Origin: Manis javanica
Lineage: Eukaryota > Chordata > Mammalia > Pholidota > Manidae
Assembly (NCBI RefSeq): GCF_040802235.1
Contig: NC_133170.1
Coordinates: 43,471,501 to 43,535,500 of the forward strand
Length of the DNA stretch: 64,000 nucleotides
Direction of reading: 5' to 3'
This document shows positions 36,880 to 49,928 of the stretch, in pieces. The notes under the pieces were generated by a model that was given only the letters and a program-made list of their open reading frames with translations, was not told the origin of the DNA and searched no databases. Each line of letters starts with the position of its first letter. The stretch's first letter is position 1. The translations under genes were made by a program, and so were the position numbers.

Positions 36880-38300
36880 GTGATTCCAGAAGGCTATCAC
36901 CAGGGCAGACCAGCTGCCGTCCCTCTCAGCCCATCTGCTCTCCCTGCCCTGTATAGCCTGCCCCATCGAGCTCACTGCCCCAAGTCACTGCCTGAAAGTT
37001 ACCTTGCTGGGACTGTCATTTTGTTAGCCAGCCTTCACTCCTGGCCAGTGTTTATAGTTCCTCAGCCCTTAGCCACAGCTACATGCCACTCTCACCCCAG
37101 GCTGGATTAGAACTAGTCCTGAAACGACTTGTTTGCACAGTGAAGGAGTCTGGACCGGCCCACCTGCCTGCTGGACATCTCCATGGGGATGTCTCACAGT
37201 CAACTCGGAGTGACCATGCCTGGAATGGAACTCACTGCCTTTCCTCCAGAACCTTCTCCCACCGTTAGCTTGTTCAGGTGGGAGACCATGTTTCCCAGAA
37301 TCTCTTCCCCTGGGTGGTCCCAGGTTAGAGCTGGCCAAGAAAGGGGTCTGGGGGCGCTACCTTGAATGCTGCTTGGTTTAGTGAGTCCTGGTCAATGAGA
37401 GGGCCTTGCCTACCCACTTTGGGAAGGGGCCTGGCAGGCTGCCGCGTCCTCATGTCCTCACACCTCCTCTTTGCCTCCAGCTCTTCCTGCAGACTGCAGG
37501 CCCTGCTGACCAGCAGCAGCCCGGCTCTGCCAGCAGGCCTGCCTTTGGAGCCATAAAGGCAGATGTTTCCTCAAGACTCCTGCGTCAGCCTCCCCTGTGA
37601 GCCCCCTTCAGTGGCTGGACATCCTGGGCTTCCCAGACCAGCTGGCTGGGGGCTCCTCTGGTCCTCTAACTGCCCTTCCCAGGTGTTCATTGCCCAGCTC
37701 CCCACAAACTGTATAAGCTCTAATTTCAACAATGTGTTCCTCATTCTATAACCCCTAGCTGATACAGGCCTGTGCTGCCTCACCCTCCCTTTCAGGGTAC
37801 GTGCAACCGATCTTGGAGGGCTGTCACATCTCCCTCAGCACCCCTCTAACCCCATGAGTCTCCTCCCCCACTGCTGTTGGACTGTTCTAGCACCAACATA
37901 GTTGGCCTGGATGATGCCCTGGCCTCCTGGCCGCTCCACACACTTCCTGGCCGGCTGTGCTTGTTACCAGCTTGCCCTCGTTCTCCTGGCAAATTCCTTA
38001 GTGTGTCTGGCAAAGCTCTGCCTCCTCTGCCTTCTGCTGACTTGCCTAGCTCCCCCTCTCCTCCTTGCCTCTCAGCCCATGCCACTGTGGTGTAGAGCCA
38101 GGACACAAATCCTCACCAGTTTGGTAGGAAATGGTAGTAGATCATTGAATTCTGATTTCTCATTATTCAATTGCTTTTTAATTAGTACCAGTACTCAGGT
38201 CATCTCCAGCAGCTGCCCTGTCCCCTAGTGAGGTGTCTCCTTCAAGCTCCTGCTGAGCCCCCTACAGGCTCCAGCGCCCTGGGGTGGGACCAGGCATCTT
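36880..38300. other. GC-richer unresolved stretch
   Basis: This 1.4 kb has higher GC content than its surroundings and many short overlapping ORFs on both strands (up to 108 codons at 37902-38228), but none has a family I recognise, a strong codon bias or splice context. Parts such as GGGAGACCATGTTTCCCAGA and ATTTCAACAATGTGTTCC suggest an old LTR-type repeat. There is no CpG island. Confidence 0.4.
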
Positions 38301-38560
38301 GCAGGGCTGAGGTGCTCATATCTCACCTCCACATGCCGCCCTCAGGCCAGTGGTGATTAGGGTGGTAGGGAAACCTCTCACAGAAGTTAACTGGTGACTG
38401 AATGTCAAGCTCTTCCCAGACAGGAGAAGATGCGTCTGTCTCTACATGGGCCCCTCAGCAGCTGCTTTTCTTCCAAAGTGTATTTGTGGTCTATTAATTT
38501 TTGTATCTATTAACTGACTAATCATTTTATGTAATTTATTATTGACTTAATTAAAAGCAT

Positions 38561-38561
<1 letters not shown>

Positions 38562-38607
<46 letters not shown>
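38562..38607 (+). repeat. (GT)23 microsatellite
   Basis: 46 bases of uninterrupted GT. Likely to be length-polymorphic; no known regulatory role. Confidence 0.98.
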
Positions 38608-38609
<2 letters not shown>

Positions 38610-38639
38610 TTATTAGGTAGCCAACTGATGCATTCTCCT

Positions 38640-39170
38640 TTCTAAAATATTCACACAACACAGAAGTATGTAGAGGAAAAAGCAGAGTTCTCTCCCTTTC
38701 CCCAAGGTACCCAATGCCAAAAATCGAGCACATAGTGTCCCAGGCCAGTTTCTGTGTATTTTCATATACACATGAAAATATAAGACACAATCTATTTTTA
38801 AATTTAGGTTTATTTTGCATATAGCCAATTTCACACATTCCGAATGTTCAGCTTGATGAATTTTTATACAGGAATAATACACTTGTAGACTCCATGAAGT
38901 GTTTTCTGTATTTTAATAATAACTGGGTAACATAATCATTCTGTTACTCTGTAAATGCTTTCTGTCTCTGACTAGTGTGGTTGAGGATTTTTCAAGGCAG
39001 TACCTGTTGACCTACCCATTCTTTTTAAGTACAGCATTATATTCCATAGTCAATGTGCAGATGAAACATAGTCAGCCATCTACCTATATGATGAGATTGT
39101 TTTTTGTTATAGTGAACATTACAATGAACATGAACACACATGTCCAGGCCTCTGTATGTGCCTACTGATG
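38640..39170 (-). repeat. Old L1 fragment, inverted
   Basis: The plus strand reads AGCATTATATTCCATAGTC, TTTTTGTTATAGTGAACATT and GAACACACATGTCCAGG, the inverted 3' part of an old L1. Broken and without ORF. Confidence 0.55.
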
Positions 39171-39189
39171 TTGCTTAATGCCCAGATCA

Positions 39190-39440
39190 CCGAACATCTG
39201 CACAGCCAAGTGGAAGGAGCCAGGGCCTCGAGGCACACAGGCAGGACTCAACTCCCAGCTTGCTGCTGACTTGCTGGATGGTCTTAGATTATTCAGCCCA
39301 GTGGAGGCCACAGTTGTGTCAGCTATGAAATAGAGAAAATAGCAGTAACTTTGTTGGGTCAGTGGTGTGAAATCACTAACACCTGTCAAACACTGAGCAC
39401 AGTGTACAGGATAGCTTCTCAGTAAGTAACTATTATTATA
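39190..39440 (+). repeat. MIR SINE relic
   Basis: Pattern of MIR: GGACTCAACTCCCAGCTTGC, TGACTTGCTGGATGGTCTTAG, ATGAAATAGAGAAAATAGC, CACAGTGTACAGGATAGC. Confidence 0.6.
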
Positions 39441-40564
39441 ATTAGTATTAATCATATTAATATTAATAATATTAGTAATATTATTTAGTATCCTCACATT
39501 CCATAGCCATCTTTGCACATATATTTCCACTGAATTCTCTTCCTCTGATCTGCTTTCATCTATGTATTTCTTTCTGCTCATTTTTGAGCCTCCTGCGTGC
39601 ATCCATCCTTGTCACACTCACTCTGTCACTGTACCTACACATATATAAATATGTACGCAAATACATGCACATGATTAGACGCACACATGTTCAGAAAGCA
39701 ACTTGAAAGAGACTAGGCAGGAAACATGATACAGGGCTAGTTCAGAGTCTGAAGACTTAATATATTCTTGAGATTATCATGTGTCCACTAAAATGGTGGC
39801 TGGCTAGTAGTAGGTTTGTCCAAATATAAAGAAAAAAAAAAGGTTACTTAGAAGAAGGGAAGGGATATATTTTTAATGTACAAAAACTAATGTGAGAATA
39901 CAAAAGAAAAAATCTGTATAGTTCAAGAAAATAATTTAAGTAGGAATACACAAACAAAAAATATGAGAAAAATTTCATAAGAGAAAATGATAAGACTTTA
40001 CCAAAAACATTAAAGAAAATATGACTAATGGCAGAGACATACCTTATTTCTGGATCGGAAAACTCAGTGTTGTTTAGATGTCACCATAAAAGTGGGGAAA
40101 ACAAAACCGTCCACAGGGAGAAGATATTCTCGACACATATGATTGACAAGCATTTAAATGCAGAATATGTAAGAATATAAATAACACAAGCAGATCAATA
40201 ATAGGAAAACAAACACTCCCTTCCCCCTAAAAGGCAGAAGACTTGAGAGACAATTCATAAGAGGAAATATGCATTCTCCTTTCTAAAGGAGAATTAATCA
40301 ATAAACATGAAAAACTACTGAACCTCAATAATAACCAGGAAAATGCAGATTTGAATCATAATCACTCTCTCAGATGTCCTGTACCAGCACCGTGCACTGG
40401 AGTCTGACTATCCTACATATGTCTCTCTCATATTTGAGGACCACGTGGAGCCTGGGGGCTCACACAGCACACTGCGGTGGGAGGGGAAACCAGCCATCAC
40501 CCACAGAAACCACATTGCCCTATCTTGTAAGTTGAAGATGCGTGTGTCCCAAGGGTCCATGGGT

Positions 40565-40860
40565 CTGAGGGTCAGGCAAACTATGCCCTGTAGGCCAATT
40601 GTTTTTGTATAACTAGAAAGCTAAGAATGGTTTTTACATTTTAAGTTGTTTGAAACAAACTGGAAGTACAATATTTCATGAGGTGTGAAAATGATTCAAA
40701 TTCACATAGGAAGTTGTACTGGAACACAGCACATACGTTCTGTGTCTGTGGCGGCTTCAGTAATAAGACAGCAGAACTGAATGGTTGCAACAGAGACTAG
40801 AGGCCCCCATTATCTGGTCCTTAACACCTCAGCAGGAAGACTTTGCCAACCTCCATCCTG
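40565..40860 (+). mobile_element. hAT-type DNA transposon relic
   Basis: Starts GTCAGGCAAACTATGCCCTG and TAGGCCAATTG, continues TGGAACACAGCACATACGTTC and GCAACAGAGACTAGAGGCCC, and ends GACTTTGCCAACCTCC. This is a widespread nonautonomous hAT element in mammals; I am unsure of the family name. Confidence 0.55.
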
Positions 40861-41004
40861 ACCTAAAGCCCAAGCAAGTCCATTCTGGGTTATTTCCTCT
40901 ATAGAATTACTGTGTACCAGGAGATACATGTCTGGGCAATTATATTAGGATGGTTGATAATCATGAAAAATGGGAAGCAACCCAACTATACCTATGAACA
41001 AGAG

Positions 41005-41510
41005 ATTAGTTATCTACTGTTGCATAGTAAACCACCACAAACTCTGTAGCTGAAACAACATATATTTTTTATTTCACAGTTACTGTGGTGTTGGGAGTGG
41101 GGAGCGGCAGGCACAGCTTAGGTGATCCTCTGCAAGTGTGCAAACAGGTATTGGTCTCCAGAGGCTCAGGTGCGAGAGGATACACTTACAGGTCACTTGG
41201 GCCGGGGTCAGAGTTCATTTCCTTGCAGAACGGAAGACCGTGGCTTCTTGCTGGCTGTTCATTGGAGGTTCACCTTCAGTTCCCAGAGGCCTGCAGTAAC
41301 TTGCCACGCGGGCCTTTCTTACTTCTGTAAAGCTAGGGAGGGAGAAAGCATGCAAGCAAGAGTGAGCTTGATGCCACAGGCTCACGGAAATGGCATTCTG
41401 GAACCTTCGTCGTTTTCTGATGGTGAGAAGCAAGGCACAGGTCCCATCCACCCTCAAGGGGGAAGGAATTCACAAGGGTGTGGCGCTGGCCACGGGACGC
41501 ACCTCTGGGT
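41005..41510 (+). repeat. Unresolved interspersed repeat inserted in old L1
   Basis: Begins with the familiar ATCTACTGTTGCATAGTAAA and CCACCACAAACTCTGTAGCTG, followed by a GC-richer part with TTCATTTCCTTGCAGAACGG and TGCCACGCGGGCC. It resembles a common old mammalian repeat that I cannot name with certainty. The overlapping 169- and 81-codon ORFs here lack any known domain. Confidence 0.45.
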
Positions 41511-42479
41511 GACCACCACAAGGAGAGCGGATAAACAAACCGTGAATTCATACAATGGAATATCATACCACAGTGGAAAGATCCGCTCCAACTACCCACA
41601 GCATGGACGAGTAGCAGGAAGTATATATTGACCGAAAGGGCTGCCAGTCACTAAGAGTTTACAGAGGAAGATTCCACTCCCATCAAGGGCATAAACTTGC
41701 AACCTAAACAATACATTTTTTAGGATGCAAACATATTTGATAAAACATTAAATAAAAACAAGGTAATGATAAACCAAAATCCAAATAGTACTTATCTCAG
41801 GGAGGCCAGGAAAAGAAATGGAACTGAGGTCTTCAAGGTAATGCTGACTGGATTATGGACACATTATTCTTTACAGTATTGCTTTAACATTTTACAAATA
41901 CATTACAAATGTTACTTTGTGCTACTTTGTGCCTATTCATTGTTTTTCAAAAATGAATGGGGTAGCATTGTTTATAGTGCTCAAAAATAAGTGACAGTTT
42001 ACTAAAGTCATAAATACAGTGACATACTATAATGCCTATGAAAACAATCCAATTCACTTAGAAGGCCACTGAATATTGTTTGATGAAAAAAACAGACTAC
42101 AGAGCAGCATAAATAGGATAAACCCTTTATGTACAGCTGTATAGACACATAAAGAAATAGCTAAAGATGTTTATCAAACTGGTAATATTAAGGTTACCTT
42201 TATAAGAGAGTTTTACTTTCTTATTTTTGCTTTGGAAACAGATTTTTAAATGAGAATGTATCATTTCCCCCACATAATTAAGGTATTTTCAGATAAATAA
42301 ATATATGCCCTTTTCCTGTTGCTACATAAAAACTTTCATACACTTATTTTTTTGAAAATAAACCATTTTAAAAGAAAAACTCATAGAAATGTACCTCATA
42401 TTAAAGCAGAAGTAAGCAAGTAAGAGGCTTTCAAGTGGAAGTGTTCCTCCCTTTCTTCCATCCAGCATCCAAAGACAAC

Positions 42480-42830
42480 CTCACTGGGTAACATGACTCC
42501 TTCCAGTGCAGGTTGGAAAACATGTTGTATTTTACATATTCTCATACTATAGATACTGTTCCATAGTTTGCTTTTTCACTTAGCAATAATATTGTGGACA
42601 CTGTTGCAACTCAGTTCATATAGATTTACTTTATTTTTATAAATAGCTACATAATATCCAATGGTGTGAGTGTACAGGAAGTTATTTAATGTTTTCTCTA
42701 TTGATAGGTATTTAGTCTATTGGTAGCATTTGCCTTTTACAAATAATGCTGCAACAAAAAGACCCTGTACATATATCCATTAGGCAAATTCCTAGTAGTA
42801 GAGTTCCTCTGTCAATAACTAAGAGTGCTT
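42480..42830 (-). repeat. Old L1 fragment, inverted
   Basis: The plus strand reads TTGCTTTTTCACTTAGCAA, GCTACATAATATCCAATGGTG, ACAAATAATGCTGCAACAAA and GGCAAATTCCTAGTAGTAG, the inverted 3' region of an old L1. Confidence 0.6.
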
Positions 42831-42844
42831 TGAATTTTTCAAAT

Positions 42845-42965
42845 CTATTCAACAACACTTTACTGAGGACATACTATGTGCCGGGCACTATTTTTCAGCA
42901 CTTGGGATCATGTGAAGGAAATGAACTTCTTCCTGCAAGGAGCACACACTCCAAAAATTGCTAAA
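42845..42965 (+). repeat. L2 LINE 3' end relic
   Basis: Typical L2 text: CTTTACTGAGGACATACTATG, TGCCGGGCACTATTTTTCAGC, GCAAGGAGCACACACTCC. Confidence 0.65.
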
Positions 42966-43315
42966 TAACCTCTTATGCCTTTTATGCCAATTTACATCAT
43001 TTTCATTTCCTCTATCCTGATTAATAATGGGCATTAAGGAATAAATGAGGGTTTATTGCTATTTTCAGTTTAACTTAGAAGAGACACTAACATTTTTACA
43101 AATATTTGTAGGGCATTAGGCTTTCTTTTTCTCTGAAACTGATGATTCAGATGCCTTTTCCCCCTGTTCTGTTGTTGATATTTTTCCTCATCGAGGAACC
43201 AATCTTCTATAATAAACTTTTAATGTATGTTATTTTCTGTACTGTTTAACTTTTTCTTAAGAAGAATGTATAACTTGTCTGAAAACAATAGAACTACTTT
43301 AAAATATATAAGTAG

Positions 43316-45453
43316 CCAGCACAATTTTGAAGAACAAAGTTGGAGGGCTGACACTCCCCAATATCAAGACTTACTATGAAGCACAGTAATCAAGTCAGTG
43401 TGGTATAGGTGGAAGGTGGTGTGGCCCTGGTGACAGGATACATATCAGCATAATGGAAAAGAACCCAGAACCCAGAATAAACCCACATAAATAGAGACAA
43501 CTGATCTCTGACAAAGGAACCAAGGCAATTCAATGAAGAAAGGATAATCTTTTCAACAAATAGTGCTGGGACAACTGGACACCCTCACACACACACACAC
43601 AAAAAGAATCTAGACACAGATCTTACATTTTTCACATAATTAACTCAGTTCAAATATCTAAATGTAAAATGCAAAACTACAAAACTTCTAAAAGGTAACA
43701 TAGAAAAGAAGGTGTGGTACATATAAACATGGAATATTATTCAGCCATAAGAAGAAAACAAATCCTACCATTTGCAACAACATGGGTGGAGCTAGAGGGT
43801 ATTAAGCTCAGTGAAATAAGCCAGGCAGAGAAAGACAGATACCAAATGATTTCACTCATCTGTGGAGTATAAGAACAAAGAAAAAACTGAAGGAATAAAA
43901 CAGCAGCAGACTCACAGAACCCAAGAATGGACTAACAGTTACCAAAGGGAAAGGGACTGGGGAGGATGGGTGGGAAGGGAGGGATAAGGGGGAAAAGGGG
44001 GCATTACAATTAGCACACATAATGTAGGGGGGCGGACATGGGGGAGGCAGTATAGCACAGAGAAGACAAGTAGTGATTCTGTAGCATCTTACTATGCTGA
44101 TGGACAGTGACTATAATGGGGTATGTGGTGGGGACTTGATATTGGGGAACGTAGTAACCACAATATTGCTCATGTGAAACCTGGGCATAAGATTGCATAT
44201 CAATGATAACTTAATTTAAAAAAAAAAAGAAACAGGAGAAAAATCTAGATGACCTTGGCTTTGGCAATGACTTTTAGATATAAATGCATGGTCCATGGAA
44301 GAAAAATTGTTAAGTTGAGCTTCATTAAAATTAAAAACGTCTGCTCTGCAAAAAAACACTAACAGAATGAAAAGACAAGCTACAATCTGGGGAAAATATT
44401 TGCAAAACACATATCAGACAAATGACTGGTACTCAAAATACACAAAGAACTCTTAAAACTCAACAATGTAAAACAATTTTTTTTAAATTAATGTAAGAAC
44501 TGAACAGACATTTCACCAAAAAAAACACACAAGAGGACAAAAAATCATGCCATTATCTATGCTCAATATGCCATTAGAGAACTGCAAATGAAAACAACAG
44601 AGATACCATTACATACCTACTAGAATGATTAAAGTATGGGTCTTTGGTAACACGAAAGGCTGGAGGAGATGTAGAACAGCATGAATGCTCATTCCTTACT
44701 GGAGGGAATGTAAAATGGCATAGCCACTTTGGAAGACAGTTTGCTGGTTTCTTACAAAACTAAGCATATATTTACCATAGGATCCAGCACTCACACTCCT
44801 TGGTATTTATCCAGATGACTCAAGAATTTACATGCACACAAAACCTGCACATGAATGTGTGCAGCAGCTTTATTCATAATTTCTAAAACTTGGAAGCAAC
44901 CACTCTGTCCTTCAGTAGGTGAATGGATAAATGAACAATGGAACCTCCACATAATGGAACATTATTCAGGGATAAAAAGGAACGAGCTATCAGGCCAAGA
45001 AAAGAAATGGAAGAAACTTAAATACATATCACTAAGTAAAAGAAGCCAGTCTGAAAGAGCTACATATTGTATGACAAGCTGCATGACACTCTGGAAAAGG
45101 TAAAACTATGGAAATAATACAAGGATCAGTAATTGCCAGAAGGTGGAGGGAAGAAGGGCTGAATGGGTAGAGCACAGGGGATTTTTAGAGCAGTTGAATT
45201 ATTCTCCCTCTTATATTGCAATGGTGTATACATGTTTTGATACATGTGTCAAAACTCACAGAATGCACAACACAAAGAGTGAACTTAAAGTAAACTATAG
45301 ATTTAGTTAATAATAATCTATCAGCATTGGCTTGATAGTGATAAATGCTCAGTGTTAACAATAAGGGAGTGAGAGGACACATGGGACATCTGTACTTTCT
45401 GCTCTATTTTTCTGTAATCTTAAAACTGCCCCAAAAATGAGTTTATTAATTAC
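43316..45453 (+). mobile_element. Old L1 ORF2 3' end and 3' UTR, split by a young L1
   Basis: The old host runs from CACAATTTTGAAGAACAAAG to TTAAAACTGCCCCAAAAATGA with the phrases GTGCTGGGACAACTGGACA, ATCTAGATGACCTTGG and GAGATACCATTACATACC. It is cut at about 43710 and resumes at about 44240, the junction text (AAGGTAACATAG / GGAGAAAAATC) being continuous with the L1 consensus. All frames decayed. Confidence 0.85.
43711..44230 (+). mobile_element. 5'-truncated young L1 (last about 500 bp)
   Basis: It begins GTGTGGTACATATAAACATGG, the end of ORF2, passes AGCCAGGCAGAGAAAGACAG and the shared G-rich 3' UTR (GGGAAAGGGACTGGGGAGGA), and ends AACTTAATTTAAAAAAAAAAA. It is clearly the same family as 20164-26056. 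Imperfect flanking copies (AACATAGAAAAG / AAACAGGAGAAAA) look like a target duplication. Confidence 0.88.
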
Positions 45454-45769
45454 AAAATACATGTGTGTGTAATAGAAACATTCTGGGAAAAAAAGCTTAC
45501 TGAAAGTGTTATTCAATCATTTATTCCCTAATTCATATCTGAATCAGACAAGCAGTGAAGGCTGTAGGAAAAAAGAAGGTTGATTATCTTGGGAAGGCCG
45601 CTGACACAGGAGAAGAATTCCTTTACTATTAGATGGCTATGTCAATTCTTCATCTTACATATTGAGCACCTACAGGAGTAGGCCTAGACGCAAAGGCCAG
45701 GGGTGGGTCTCTGTTTGAGGAACTCAGTGTCATGGGGAAGACAGACACAGATGCGTTAGTGGATAACAG

Positions 45770-45925
45770 CAGTGCTTTCCATGTGCGAGATGATTTCTAA
45801 GCATTCCATCCACATTGCCCCACTCCCATACAACTCTGCAAACAGATGCAGAAGCTCTGGAAGGTGAGTTACCTTGCCAGGAGTAAGTGGTAGAGTCAGG
45901 AATTGAGTTCAAGTGTAGGGACCAG
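45770..45925 (-). repeat. MIR SINE relic, inverted
   Basis: Complement of the MIR core is seen: AGGTGAGTTACCTTGCCAGG, AGTAAGTGGTAGAGTCAGGA, ATTGAGTTCAAGTG. Confidence 0.7.
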
Positions 45926-46724
45926 CAAAATGGGTGACTTTTATGTTATGCCAGGGACAGAGGTAAAATCAATTCACTTAAAGAGGACAATTAGTCATTT
46001 TGCTTAAGGAAGTCAGATTCTCATTTTTTGAAACTTTGAAAGTTCAAATACATTCGCATGTCTTTTCTCTCATTTTTGCTCTTCTTTTCTTGCCTCTTCC
46101 CCACTGGAATAAATTCTTCAGCTTGTCATTCTCCCAGCTCAAGGTCAATCAACTACATGTGCCTCAATGGAAAGGTGACCAGACTAGAAAATAGTGAAAA
46201 ACAGCCTGTCTAGTAGTCTACTCTTGTTCAGCTTAAACCTCTTGGTCAAATTCAAGTTTCCTAGATGTTTCACAATTCTGACTGTAAAAGTCAAGGCATC
46301 AGGCATCAGCTTATGTGGAAGAGTTATATTTAGTAATCCTTTAGATTCTGTGTCTTTGGATATCACAGAGATTCTGGTACAGCCTGTTACTGTTTGAGGG
46401 CTTCTGGGCCTGCAGCAGAGAAAATGCAGTGGGCGGTTTGCTGATGTTTTCATAAATACCCCAGTATTTATTCAATGGCAGAAACACACAGAGAGAACAC
46501 ACACAGCACGAGAGGAGAGAACACAGCTTAGCCCCATCCATCCTCTGGGCCCAGGACCAAGCAATTACAGGCTGTTCTGAGGATCTGCCTCTGGAGCCAG
46601 CTGCAGTCTGGGTAAGTCACCTGCCTGCCTGCTGGAGGAGGAAGGAAGGAAGGAAAGAGAACAATAAAGCCCTAGTTAAAAGCCAAGTTTTGTGTTTGGT
46701 TTTGTTTCTTAAGTTTATTTTCTA

Positions 46725-47265
46725 ATCATGTCACTCCTCTGCTTAAAACCATTTAGTACCTCGTCGCCACTTCTAGGATAAAAGTCAAAAGCTCTGGTGT
46801 GGGGGGAACAGGCTGTGTAAAGCCTGCCTTTCCAGCCTCATCTCTTCCACCTTCCTTTTCTTCAAACTTCCTCCAACATGTCCACACTCTGCCCACCGTA
46901 GGCCAGGAATAACATTCCCTCCACCTTGTAGGATTTTTCCTCCTACGTCACTAATTTGAATTCATTCTTCATTTCTCAGCTAAAACATTCATTGCCACAA
47001 GCCAAACTTCAGCATCATTAAAAACGTATTTCCTGATATCTCACTCGAATCCTCCATCTCGGTCAAACACCTTCACAACATCTTACACTTTTCCTTTATT
47101 TGAGTTTCTAATGATGTATTTGTGTGACTATTTAATTAATGTCTGTTCCTTCAGTCCTGTCTTGCTTGCCATTATAACCCGGGAGACAATGCATAGACTC
47201 ATAGTAGCTATGACTCCCCTGTAAGAAGAGTCCCATAAATATCTGTTAAATAAATGAACAAATGA
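46725..47265 (+). repeat. L2 LINE 3' fragment
   Basis: Long run of L2-like text in order: ATGTCACTCCTCTGCTTAAA, CCATTTAGTACCTCG, GGATAAAAGTCAAAAGCTC, CTTTCCAGCCTCATCTCTTCC, CCTTCACAACATCTTACACTT and ATATCTGTTAAATAAATGAAC at the very end. Heavily diverged, no ORF. Confidence 0.8.
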
Positions 47266-47442
47266 AATACGTTTAGTTTTTAATAAAGGGAGTAAGAAAA
47301 GTCCTGATTCTTTTCCCTATTCCTCAAATCTTTGTCTGAAGATATATGCCCAGATGCTGTAGGGCTTAGAGAAAGGAGAGTAGAGTGTCAGAAACTCTTA
47401 GACTGTGCTGGGAATTTGGCCACCAGGCAATTTTAGACTCTA

Positions 47443-47652
47443 CAGCTGTGCTGTCCAATATCATAGTCACTAACCAAGTGTGCTATTTAATTTTAAACTA
47501 GTTAAAATGAGATAAAATTAAGATTTCAGTTAATCAATCTCACCACCATTTCACATGCTCAGTGGCCACATGTGGTCAGTAGCTACCATCTTGGACAGCA
47601 CCAGTGTAGAACATTTGCATATGGCAGCAGGTTCTATTGAATGGTGCTGTTG
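47443..47652 (+). mobile_element. hAT-Charlie nonautonomous element (MER58-like)
   Basis: A palindrome-like 210-bp element starting CAGCTGTGCTGTCCAATATC, with inner CTCAGTGGCCACATGTGGTC and AGCTACCATCTTGGACAGC, ending TCTATTGAATGGTGCTGTTG. The ends are mutual inverted repeats, as expected for this MITE. Confidence 0.6.
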
Positions 47653-47764
47653 TAGAATGAAAGAATGGGGTGAAAGAAGAAAGCCCACTTTCCCTTCTGC
47701 TTTCAAATCAGGAGGTAGAGAGAGACCCTGCACCCATTACAATTATTGTCTCTATTCTATGTAA

Positions 47765-48130
47765 TTCCAGGGGCTGCAGCTGAAGTTTCCTCCTCTGAAC
47801 ATGGAGCCCTAAGTGCTCCCAGTAGGGTTGTCATGAAGATTACGTTAGTTCTAACACCTGTGCAGGCTCTTAGTCAGCTCCCATTAAATGGTAGCCACCG
47901 TTGTGATTGGCTGAAGGTGGCTAAGAGCAGGACAGACTCTGGTACAAGTTCCTTAAGTTCTCTGAGCCTCAAGTTCCTCATCTCTAAAATGGGGATAAGA
48001 ACTTTAACATCCTGGGAAGGATTGGAAACGATATTCTGCAAAAGGGACTTAGCATGGTAAGTACCCTTAGCACAGTGCCTAGTGCATGGTAAGCACCCTG
48101 AAATTGTTAGCTATTCTTATGTTATCATTG
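47765..48130 (+). repeat. Two adjacent MIR SINE relics
   Basis: First MIR about 47765-47905 (AGGGTTGTCATGAAGATTAC, ACACCTGTGCAGGCTC, CATTAAATGGTAGCC) and second about 47920-48130 (AAGTTCTCTGAGCCTCAAG, TCCTCATCTCTAAAATGGGGA, AGCACAGTGCCTAGTGCATG). Confidence 0.75.
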
Positions 48131-49904
48131 TGGCATGGTAGAACAAATTTGAATTTCTCATGAATTGCCTCAGAAACTGGATTCCAGCTGTGAAAACATT
48201 CCAGGTGTGTGTCTGAAGATGTACGGTATGGCCAGTAGCACTAACTTCCAGAAACTCTCCTTTGGTTTTACAGAGGGCTGGCAGCCCAACCTGTAAGTCA
48301 AATTGTTAGTAAGAGTTAGTTAAATTCCCTTCAGTCACACCCACATTTCTGAGATGCCCATGATTTCTCTCCAGGCCAAGAAACTGACACTGGCTGAATG
48401 TCAGAATCCTACTCAAAAGTACTGTCCATCTTAAACAATTGAACTTTTATCTAAGTTTTCTATTTGGCCTCAACTAGATTCCTCTAAATGTCTCCTGTCC
48501 TTTCAGCTGGCTCTGTTTGCTTCTCAATTTTAGACTTGTTTCCATAAGGCCACCAAATTCCAAACAGGATATGTATGTTTGTATTTGGAGGGTGGAGAGC
48601 GGGAGGAGAGGAAAGGAAGTGATGTTTAATCTGTTGTCAAGTTAAAAGCAAGAGAAGAAAAATGGGGGTGGCAGCAGGGGATCCCTAATATTTATTAATA
48701 CCAACATTTGCCAGACAACTTATTTCTACTTTTTCTAATGGCCTTTCTTTTTTCTACTTTCTAATTTAATTTTTAACTCAAAGTAATACATGTACAATTC
48801 AAAATGTAATTGTATTTTAAGTGGACAAACTTTGAATGTATTTCCATCCAAAAAAAATGTGACTAACAGTAAGTATAAAAGAATTAAAAATTAAAATTAT
48901 TTTTCACATTTTAAAAAATGTTATCTTTCTTCTAAAATGTTCAAAATGACCTACCAAAACTAAAAAGCAAAATGAAATTACAGTTAATCACTATCACATT
49001 TTTAGTCAAAGATATTAAAATAAGCTGAATGTCTTATTAGCTGTTTAGAAAATTCAAGTAAGTCTTAAATAATTTTATGAAGCCATACACTGTCTTTACA
49101 TTCAATGTTCATCTCTCTGCCAGTGACAAAATATGTTGCACTTCCCATATGTAATGTTTAGCTCTATATACATGTAAAGTTAAGGAGTAAAATGAATTGT
49201 TTAACATTCTAAAATGCTCCTCAGACATTGTGCAACATTAGTGAATACTGTGCTAATTTATGAGGATCTTCAGAAGCATGAATTGGAATACAAAGAGAAG
49301 CAGGAAAACGGCTGCTCGGCACTCTGGGAAACAATACTCTGTATGCAAGAATCTTTTGCATTCATGCTAAATAGGAGTCTTTGACAAGTTAATTAATTTG
49401 TCTTTTCTCTTTCCTAAGCATTCCTGCCACTCAAATCTGTCTGCACTCCAAAACCGTGCCTCTCTCATGCAAAACTTCTCAGTATTCTAATGTGGGTGCC
49501 CTCTGCTTTGAGGATCTAGGACAAGAGACAGACACAGGGAAGTGTGTCTGCCTTGGGCTTGATACTGTTCTATAGCATCGTGGATGTCTAGGTTCACAGA
49601 GTTGCCCTGTCTAGAGCTCATACCAAGTGACAGGTGACAGTGATGACCCTCCACCCCCACTCTGCCTCTGAGTATTATGACAGGAGGAACTCTGAACTGT
49701 GAGTAGGGGCCCCTCCTCTTGCCTAAGGCTAAGGATAATGCTGCTTTAAAAGCTAATTAAAGAACACGCAATCTTTAATGGAGCACAAGACTATTGTTAA
49801 AAACACTCCAGTGAACTTTTAGTAAAGATTGAGCTATAAGATAGTATGGTAAGGCCTTCCTTCTGCTCCAAACATTTAACAATGATAGTTTAAAAATGAA
49901 ATAG

Positions 49905-49928
49905 CAAAATAAATAAATAAATAAATAA
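49905..49928 (+). repeat. (AAAT)n microsatellite
   Basis: About six AAAT units at the edge of the old L1 that follows. Confidence 0.9.

Larger units (their letters stand above)
40090..42000 (+). repeat. Old L1 (L1M-type) ORF2 end and 3' UTR, split by two repeats
   Basis: L1 pieces: about 40090-40550 (GGAGAAGATATTCTCGACAC, AATAACACAAGCAGATCAATA), 40865-41005 (ATCATGAAAAATGGGAAGCAACCCAA split in the text) and about 41520-42000 (ACAATGGAATATCATACCAC, GGACACATTATTCTTTACAG). All frames decayed. It is interrupted by a hAT element and a second unresolved repeat. Confidence 0.6.

Noticed and set aside
39162-39602. 146-codon minus-strand ORF
   Set aside because: Antisense of a MIR plus an AT-rich simple repeat.
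41122-41631. 169-codon plus-strand ORF
   Set aside because: Lies in an interspersed repeat and old L1; no known domain.
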